Assembly: GCF_000422285.1 (NCBI RefSeq)
Contig: NZ_AULM01000025.1
Location: forward strand, 1 to 56,537
Source of the DNA: Desulfatiglans anilini DSM 4660
GTDB taxonomy: Bacteria; Desulfobacterota; DSM-4660; Desulfatiglandales; Desulfatiglandaceae
Direction: 5' to 3'
DNA: 56,537 nucleotides
Below the pieces are notes generated by a model. It did no database searches. It was not told where the DNA came from and saw only the letters and a program-made list of their open reading frames with translations. A program made the translations under genes and the position numbers. Numbering within the stretch: the stretch's first letter is position 1; each line of letters opens with the position of its first letter. Positions 51,850 to 56,537 of this stretch are shown here, one piece after another.

Positions 51850-53235
51850 ATGAACCGCCGCTCCTTCAAGAGACAGCTCTATTTGATATGGTTCTCTTCG
51901 CTTATCCTTGCCCTCCCATGCGCTGGACAAGCGGCCACCCTTCTGGAAGATCGAACCCCGGAGGCCGGGGGAATTGCCTTGAACCCCCAGACGGTCTACA
52001 CTTTTCTAGGTTGGGATCAACTGGGCCGCGCCCTGGGTCTGAAAGATGAATGGGGGGTTCGTGTGGGAGGATTCCTCATCCCCGAATTCAACCGGATTGC
52101 CTCGGGCGGAGCCGATCCGCACTCGAGTCATGCGAGCCTCGCCGTGGGCATTCACACGTCCGTCGATCTTCAAACGGCCTTCGGCATCCGCGGGGGGACC
52201 CTGGGCGTCGAATTCCTCGGGTTTACTGGAGACCCCATCACCCATGCGGCCGGCTGCATCCAGATGTTCAGCAATATGGACGGGTCGCCCCCCAGAGACC
52301 GTGTGGAGATGATGCAGGCATGGTGGCATCAGCGTTTGTTCGAAGACAAGCTCACCTTTCATATCGGGAAGATGAACGCGGCCGGCCACTTCGGCACGGT
52401 TACGAAACCGGTCATCATCACCGAAACGCACCTTCAGGATCGAAGCAGTGATATCAGCAGCCTGATCTGGGTCCCTGTAGGCCTCAATCCGACCTTGCTG
52501 ACCATCCTCCCGGCCTATTACAACACGGCGTACGGGGCCACGGTCCACTTTGCCCCTACCCGGGAGTTCTATGCTTCCTACGGGTTTTTCGACGGTAATT
52601 TAGCCCGGGGCGTACAAACGGGCCTCAAGTGGAAGCCCCATTTCAACAGCTATACCCTTCACATTGGAGAGATGGGATATTCCTGGCGGGTGGGAGAGCA
52701 TCGCAAGCCGGGGCGGTTGGGGGTCGGGGCATGGGCGCAGACAGGAGACTTCTACACCCCCGCCCTGACCCTGGAGGATGGGGCGGAAGGGTATTATCTG
52801 TTTGCCAACCAGCGGCTGTGGTACATGCGGCCGAACATCAACAACGCCGGAATCATAAGCTATTTTCAATACGCGCACACCGGCGCCGATTCGTTGATGG
52901 TCAATGATTATGTAGGCGCAGGCCTCAGCGGGGTAGGTCTGGTGCCCGGGCGTCCATACGACACCATCAGTGCAGGGATGGCCTGGTCGGGACTGAACGA
53001 TCTCCCGGGCGCAGGAGCGTTCTTCTGCCCCGAGACTCCGTCCTCGTCGAACGACCTCCGGGGGCACGAGCTGATGCTGCAGGCCGCATATTTGACCACT
53101 CTTGTTTTCGAGACCTCCAAGGCCTTCTGGACGCTCACCCCGCAGTTGGCCTACACCTATATCCCCACTCCAGGACGGCGTCCAGACCTCGATGCGGCCC
53201 ATGTATTCACGCTACGATTCGTTGTATTGTTTTGA
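51850..53235 (+). CDS. OprB-type carbohydrate-selective porin
   Basis: The 461-residue outer-membrane beta-barrel has a signal peptide (about 1-27, ending CAGQAA). The mature protein has alternating beta strands, WGVRVGGFLIPEFN, a conserved HIGKMNAAGHFG segment and the terminal phenylalanine (LRFVVLF) used for outer-membrane insertion. The pattern fits the OprB family (sugar uptake, possibly other small solutes). ATG 51850 follows GGAGG by 5 bases. It sits between two short-chain dehydrogenases; a hairpin follows the stop. Confidence 0.85.
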   Translation: MNRRSFKRQLYLIWFSSLILALPCAGQAATLLEDRTPEAGGIALNPQTVYTFLGWDQLGRALGLKDEWGVRVGGFLIPEFNRIASGGADPHSSHASLAVGIHTSVDLQTAFGIRGGTLGVEFLGFTGDPITHAAGCIQMFSNMDGSPPRDRVEMMQAWWHQRLFEDKLTFHIGKMNAAGHFGTVTKPVIITETHLQDRSSDISSLIWVPVGLNPTLLTILPAYYNTAYGATVHFAPTREFYASYGFFDGNLARGVQTGLKWKPHFNSYTLHIGEMGYSWRVGEHRKPGRLGVGAWAQTGDFYTPALTLEDGAEGYYLFANQRLWYMRPNINNAGIISYFQYAHTGADSLMVNDYVGAGLSGVGLVPGRPYDTISAGMAWSGLNDLPGAGAFFCPETPSSSNDLRGHELMLQAAYLTTLVFETSKAFWTLTPQLAYTYIPTPGRRPDLDAAHVFTLRFVVLF

Positions 53236-53245
53236 GACGGCTGTC

Positions 53246-53275
53246 CCTCCGCGGCGGTCCAAGACGCCGCGGAGG
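53246..53275. terminator. GC-rich hairpin between convergent genes
   Basis: cctccgcggcg and cgccgcggagg form a perfect 11-bp stem with an 8-nt loop between the porin and the second dehydrogenase. T runs are short on both sides, so termination is likely but not certain. Confidence 0.6.
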
Positions 53276-53328
53276 AGTTTCCTATGCAACCCTTCTGTTT
53301 ACGCATCGATCGATGCACACCTGCAGGA

Positions 53329-54153
53329 CTATATCGATGTAAAGTCCCCGGCCTTTCTGGCCCGGGCCACTCCCAGCAGATAGGTATCCAAGAATGCATC
53401 CGTGCTCGGCATATAGGCCGCTCCCAGGGCCATGTTGACGCACCCGCTCCGGTCGTCCTCGGTGACAAAGATGACGCGCTTGTTCTCCGCCGCACCCTTG
53501 AGCACCGCCGCCGCGCACTCCTCCGGCGTGATCGCGTTGGTTGGAGCCCCGCCGGCCCCTTCCCAAATAGCGGTGGCCACAGTGCCTGGAATAACCGTTG
53601 AAAAGCGGACGCCGTCATCCCAATACTCATAGCGCAGCGAGTTGGTCATGCCCAGGAGCGCCGCTTTGGTAGCGGCATACATGCTCTGCAGGGGGAAATT
53701 CACGAAGGCGATGCCGGAGGCGGTATTACAGATGTGGCCGCTCTTCGCCTTCTTCATGTAAGGCAGCGCCGCCCGGATCCCGTAGAGCGCACCGTAGAAG
53801 TTGATGGCGAAGGCCTTGGCCCAGTCGTCATTCCCAAGGTCGTCGAAGGCGCCGCTGAGGCCGAGGCCGGCGTTGTTGAACAGCAGGTCCAGCCGGCCGC
53901 CGCCGAAGGCCGCCGCCCCATCCACCATGGCTTTGACGCTCTCCTCACGGGTCACGTCGGTCCTTACGCCCTGCACCTTGCCAGGATAACGCCCGCTCAG
54001 GCGCTCCACGTGTTTCTTCAGATTGGCTTCGTTGATATCGGCCATGGTCACGGCCCTGGCGCCCATCTCCAGCATCGCCTCCACCAGCGCCAGCCCGATT
54101 CCCGAGGCGCCGCCGGTCACGGCGGCTACTTTGTCTACAAAGTATTCTTTCAT
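53329..54153 (-). CDS. Short-chain dehydrogenase/reductase
   Basis: The Rossmann-fold oxidoreductase has 274 residues: cofactor loop TGGASGIG, acidic strand-2 end MADIN (favouring NAD), NNAGLG, catalytic serine in NTASGIAF and Y-x3-K in YAATKAAL. It is unlike the other dehydrogenase at 50.6 kb in cofactor preference and detail, so it is not a recent duplicate. ATG 54153 follows AGGAGG. It lies 11 bases downstream of a broken old-yellow-enzyme gene, with which it was probably once co-transcribed. The substrate is unknown. Confidence 0.92.
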   Translation of the reverse strand: MKEYFVDKVAAVTGGASGIGLALVEAMLEMGARAVTMADINEANLKKHVERLSGRYPGKVQGVRTDVTREESVKAMVDGAAAFGGGRLDLLFNNAGLGLSGAFDDLGNDDWAKAFAINFYGALYGIRAALPYMKKAKSGHICNTASGIAFVNFPLQSMYAATKAALLGMTNSLRYEYWDDGVRFSTVIPGTVATAIWEGAGGAPTNAITPEECAAAVLKGAAENKRVIFVTEDDRSGCVNMALGAAYMPSTDAFLDTYLLGVARARKAGDFTSI

Positions 54154-54164
54154 TTTTTTCCTCC

Positions 54165-54545
54165 TCATCTTTCGACGTCGCCGACCATCCACCCGTCATA
54201 TCCGTTGAAAATATGCGGCATCAACCGCTGCGTTTCTTCCGGCCTGTATTCATAGCAGATGGAAGAAGTTGTCTGATAGTTGTCGTTATTGTTCAAAAAT
54301 GCGCCAAGCAAACGCTTCGGGGCGAGTTGGTTGGGCATCCCCGCGCCGTGGCCGTTCATGACGCGCGTAATTTCGATAATGATAAGACCTGTGCCTCCCT
54401 TTGCCCTCTCCTCGTAGAAGGCGATGATGTCGTCGCTTAGGCCTCCTCCGGGCGCCGCGAGGTTCGTTCCCATGGCGGTCATGGCGACCCGGTTCTTGAG
54501 CGTCAATCGTCCTATGTGGATGGGGCTGTTCAATATTTCATACAT
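54165..54545 (-). pseudogene. Old-yellow-enzyme type flavin oxidoreductase, N-terminal remnant
   Basis: The 126-residue frame starts like a complete NADH:flavin oxidoreductase of the 2,4-dienoyl-CoA reductase type: MYEILNSPIHIGRLTLKNRV, then FYEERAKGGTGLIIIEITRV and NGHGAGMPNQLAP. Similarity stops at about residue 76; the rest (KRLLGAFLNNNDNYQTT and beyond) does not belong to the family, and the rest of the barrel and any FAD/4Fe-4S part are absent. A full enzyme has 350 to 680 residues. It is a truncated, non-functional gene created by deletion, upstream of the dehydrogenase. Confidence 0.85.
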
Positions 54546-54737
54546 TTTCCGACCCCTTCCATCGCCTTTGTCTTCCGGTTATAGCGAGACTGAACCTGCG
54601 CGCAGCCAGTGCATGTCGAGGCTGCGCTGAACCCCAGCCGCCGACGGATGTTCTGCCGAAGATGCAGCCTGGACAACCACTTCCTCCTAACAGACTGTCA
54701 AAAAATGGTCTTTTGCCCAGTTACTGTCCATCCCGTG
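54546..54737. other. Short intergenic region with a repeat-like motif
   Basis: The gap holds cctaacagactgtcaaaaaatgg (54685-54707), similar to one end of the 124-bp element at 4.2 kb. No gene is visible. Confidence 0.35.
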
Positions 54738-55934
54738 TCACACCGGCATCTCGCGCCTTTGAACCTTCCTCAAGGTTTCGAGTTGGTAGAGCAGGTAAAG
54801 CAGGACACATCCATTGGCAGCGAGGATCGCCCCAAGGATCAGCCCCGGGATCAGGTTGGAGACAAGCATCGTCGTGCCGAAGAGAATAGTCAGGATGTTC
54901 ATGAGAAGGAGCGCGGAGTCGATCTTGATACGGATCGGCGGGATCGGCCCGCCGGACTTTCTCTCCTTCAGCAGGGGAAGGCTGACCTTTGCGATGGTGA
55001 CAATCCCCCCGGCTATGTTGAGCACGCCAACCATGAAGGTCAGCGCTACGACCAGGATACCGGGGATGATGCAGGAGACGATTCCAAGACCCCCGAAGAC
55101 GAACCCCAGCAGAATGACGAGCCAGCTTCTCTCGAAAGCCCCGATCGGCGTACTGCCGACTGCCAGCATCTGGATGCCGAACAGGACCATCAGAAGACCG
55201 AGCTGAGCGCTGGGAGAAAACGGGATCAAACCGAGGTTCACCGGCAGGAGCAGAAGCCCTAGAAGCAGCATGAAAACGCCCATCATCAGCAGCATGGCAT
55301 TGTCCAGGGAAAGGCCCGTCGCGCTGTCGGAGGCTTGACCGGCCGGGGGATGGCGCCGGCTGATTTTCTGCACAACGCAGGCCAGGTAGACGAGTGCAAG
55401 ACCATAGAGAAGGGCGGCGGAAGCGACCAGGGAACCCGGCACGAGGTTTGGTTTGAAGATCAGCACCGCAATCAGGATCTGTACGAGGTAGACCGTACAG
55501 CATGCGACGATGAGGTAGTTGAAGATGCCGCCGTAGGTTCTCCAGAGCCGCGCTTTGTCTTTGGCAAGGACCATCTGCAGCAGAAGGAAAAGACCGCCCA
55601 CCCCGAACAACAAGGTGAGGAGCATGCGGGGGACATTTCCAAGCAGGTCCGGGATGAAGCAGGTGACAATCCCGACTGCCGCCACAGTTATCCCGCAGAA
55701 CATGACGGGCCCGTTGCGCTTGAAATCGCCGAACGGTGTTTTTCCCATGGCGACGATCTGGAAGGCGAATATGACGAGGAGAAGCCCGAACAGGCCGTTT
55801 TCGTAGTATGGGAGGACCCCTGCGTAAACGGGGAAAAGCAGAATGCCCAGTATAAGCATGGCCATCCCTCCGAAAAGAAGGATGACGACCTCCATGGAAA
55901 GATCGGCTGCCTGAAAAAGCTTGGATTCCACCAT
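54738..55934 (-). CDS. Membrane protein built from two tandem homologous halves
   Basis: The 398-residue polytopic protein has about ten to twelve hydrophobic helices. Residues 14-193 and 210-398 are similar to each other with a constant offset of 196-197: TPFGDF (66) and TPIGAF (262), GIVTCFIP (88) and GIVSCIIP (284), NLVPG (163) and NLIPG (360), and a shared LGxLLxPVxxG. Each half has about five or six helices. A charged linker joins them. I do not recognise the family. ATG 55934 follows AAGGAA. It is a single gene on the minus strand, at the edge of a mobile element. A membrane role is certain; transport is only a guess. Confidence 0.85.
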   Translation of the reverse strand: MVESKLFQAADLSMEVVILLFGGMAMLILGILLFPVYAGVLPYYENGLFGLLLVIFAFQIVAMGKTPFGDFKRNGPVMFCGITVAAVGIVTCFIPDLLGNVPRMLLTLLFGVGGLFLLLQMVLAKDKARLWRTYGGIFNYLIVACCTVYLVQILIAVLIFKPNLVPGSLVASAALLYGLALVYLACVVQKISRRHPPAGQASDSATGLSLDNAMLLMMGVFMLLLGLLLLPVNLGLIPFSPSAQLGLLMVLFGIQMLAVGSTPIGAFERSWLVILLGFVFGGLGIVSCIIPGILVVALTFMVGVLNIAGGIVTIAKVSLPLLKERKSGGPIPPIRIKIDSALLLMNILTILFGTTMLVSNLIPGLILGAILAANGCVLLYLLYQLETLRKVQRREMPV

Positions 55935-56124
55935 CCGTTCCTTATCCGTCCGGCCAGAAGGTCATACGGCGGATGCCCTGGTTGGAGGTGTTTCTATATG
56001 GAATCTGACGTTAATCAAACAACAGTTCTTATACCATTGAACCGATTTCGCCAAGATTTTCGCAGAGTCGCTTGATAATAGCATCAATGTCATTGACTTA
56101 AGAGAACACTACCCATGTTTTTGC
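55935..56124. other. Intergenic region
   Basis: This region lies between the two-half membrane protein gene (minus) and the mobile element. No gene is visible; the left terminus of the element probably lies here, but I cannot identify an inverted repeat without its other end. Confidence 0.4.
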
Positions 56125-56152
56125 TTGCGAATATAGTAAGTTATGCTATTAT
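56125..56152 (+). promoter_or_regulatory. Promoter candidate for the transposase
   Basis: TTGCGA (56125-56130) and TATTAT (56147-56152) are separated by 16 bases, 49 bases before the leader reading frame. Confidence 0.4.
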
Positions 56153-56200
56153 TCCCTCAGTAGAAAAGGGGTCGTATAGTACTTTTCAAGGAGGCGACAT

Positions 56201-56290
56201 ATGTTTACAGAAAAATTTCATGAAAATACTGCGGTTGGCACAGAAAGTGCTTTCCATAATTTGTGCCAAACTTGTCGGATTTCTCAATAA
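56201..56290 (+). CDS. 29-codon leader frame overlapping the transposase start
   Basis: The strong ribosome site AAGGAGG precedes the ATG at 56201, which opens a 29-residue frame that ends at 56290. The transposase ATG at 56220 lies inside it in another frame and has no strong site of its own. The leader may therefore couple or limit transposase translation, or it may just be the by-product of a misplaced start. It has no family. Confidence 0.35.
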   Translation: MFTEKFHENTAVGTESAFHNLCQTCRISQ

Positions 56291-56537
56291 ATATCTTCAT
56301 TCCCCTGAATTTTTTCACCAACATCGTTTGTCTGAAAAATATTTTTCCCGCAATCGTAAACTCCCCTTCAGCACTGTAATACTTTTCCTCATGAATTTCG
56401 TCCGCTGCTCCTTACAAAAGGAACTTGACGGGTTCTTTCAACTTTTTCTATCTTCCGATCGCTCCGAAAGAAAGGTTACCGCTAGCGCGTTCTGTCGAGC
56501 CAGACGCAAAATTTCTTTCGAGGCTTTTGTTGACCTG
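56220..56537 (+). CDS. IS4-family transposase, N-terminal part
   Basis: The frame continues past the window end. The 106 visible residues show the IS4-type N-terminus: FFHQHRLSEKYFSRNRKLPFSTVILFLMN (in part), LQKELDGFFQLF, then VTASAFCRARRKISFEAFVDL. These blocks precede the DDE catalytic core, which is not in the window. The start is the ATG at 56220; a good ribosome site instead favours an overlapping leader frame at 56201. It marks a second insertion sequence at the right edge. Confidence 0.85.
   Translation, partial: MKILRLAQKVLSIICAKLVGFLNKYLHSPEFFHQHRLSEKYFSRNRKLPFSTVILFLMNFVRCSLQKELDGFFQLFLSSDRSERKVTASAFCRARRKISFEAFVDL

Overview
The window reads as a chromosomal segment of an anaerobic, GC-rich (by eye) member of the Desulfobacterota (former Deltaproteobacteria). 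This is an inference from gene content: indolepyruvate:ferredoxin oxidoreductase next to an AMP-forming acyl-CoA ligase, FolD, a LonB-type protease with Hsp20, many PAS histidine kinases, and general protein resemblance. I cannot name a genus. Both window edges cut mobile elements: a transposase tail at the left and the start of an IS4-type transposase at the right.

Layout. 1-1.5 kb: an insertion sequence end that has removed the first part of trkH. 1.7-6.4 kb (minus): initiator tRNA-Met, a soluble PAS histidine kinase coupled to an unknown gene, xerD and an Xaa-Pro peptidase, with a 124-bp inverted-repeat element after xerD. 7-13.4 kb: RNB ribonuclease (+), purB and an endonuclease III-related glycosylase (minus), solitary fusA (+). 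13.4-24.1 kb (minus): enoyl-CoA hydratase, then tlpA/amidohydrolase, priA, and the tightly packed cvpA-mazG-mtgA-kinase-plsC operon. 24.7-29.1 kb (+): a stress-type operon of small winged-helix protein, Hsp20, LonB-like protease, cysteine-rich protein and methyltransferase, facing a RiPP-maturation-type B12/radical SAM enzyme. 31-36.3 kb (minus): iorB-iorA, acyl-CoA ligase, TPR membrane protein. 36.8-39.5 kb: DedA, CutA, FolD and a small membrane protein. 39.7-42.7 kb: tRNA-Pro followed by decayed IS3 debris, AT-rich DNA and an unknown secreted protein. 43-48 kb (+): an RND efflux pair plus a DUF47 protein. 48.4-54.5 kb: small exported proteins, MaoC-like hydratase, two short-chain dehydrogenases, an OprB-type porin and a broken old-yellow-enzyme gene. 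54.7-55.9 kb: a membrane protein made of two tandem homologous halves.

The most unusual feature is a dispersed intergenic repeat of about 170-190 bp, found at five places (around 14.3, 16.2, 36.4, 48.1 and 51.6 kb). The four better copies fold as one long nested palindrome with terminal inverted repeats. At two stem positions the copies differ by paired changes that keep base pairing, so the hairpin rather than any protein appears to be selected. Copies are rearranged by internal tandem duplication or by insertion of a second family of GC-rich hairpin repeats. Other points of interest are a histidine kinase whose ATP-binding motifs are all lost, and the RiPP-type radical SAM enzyme with no visible precursor peptide.
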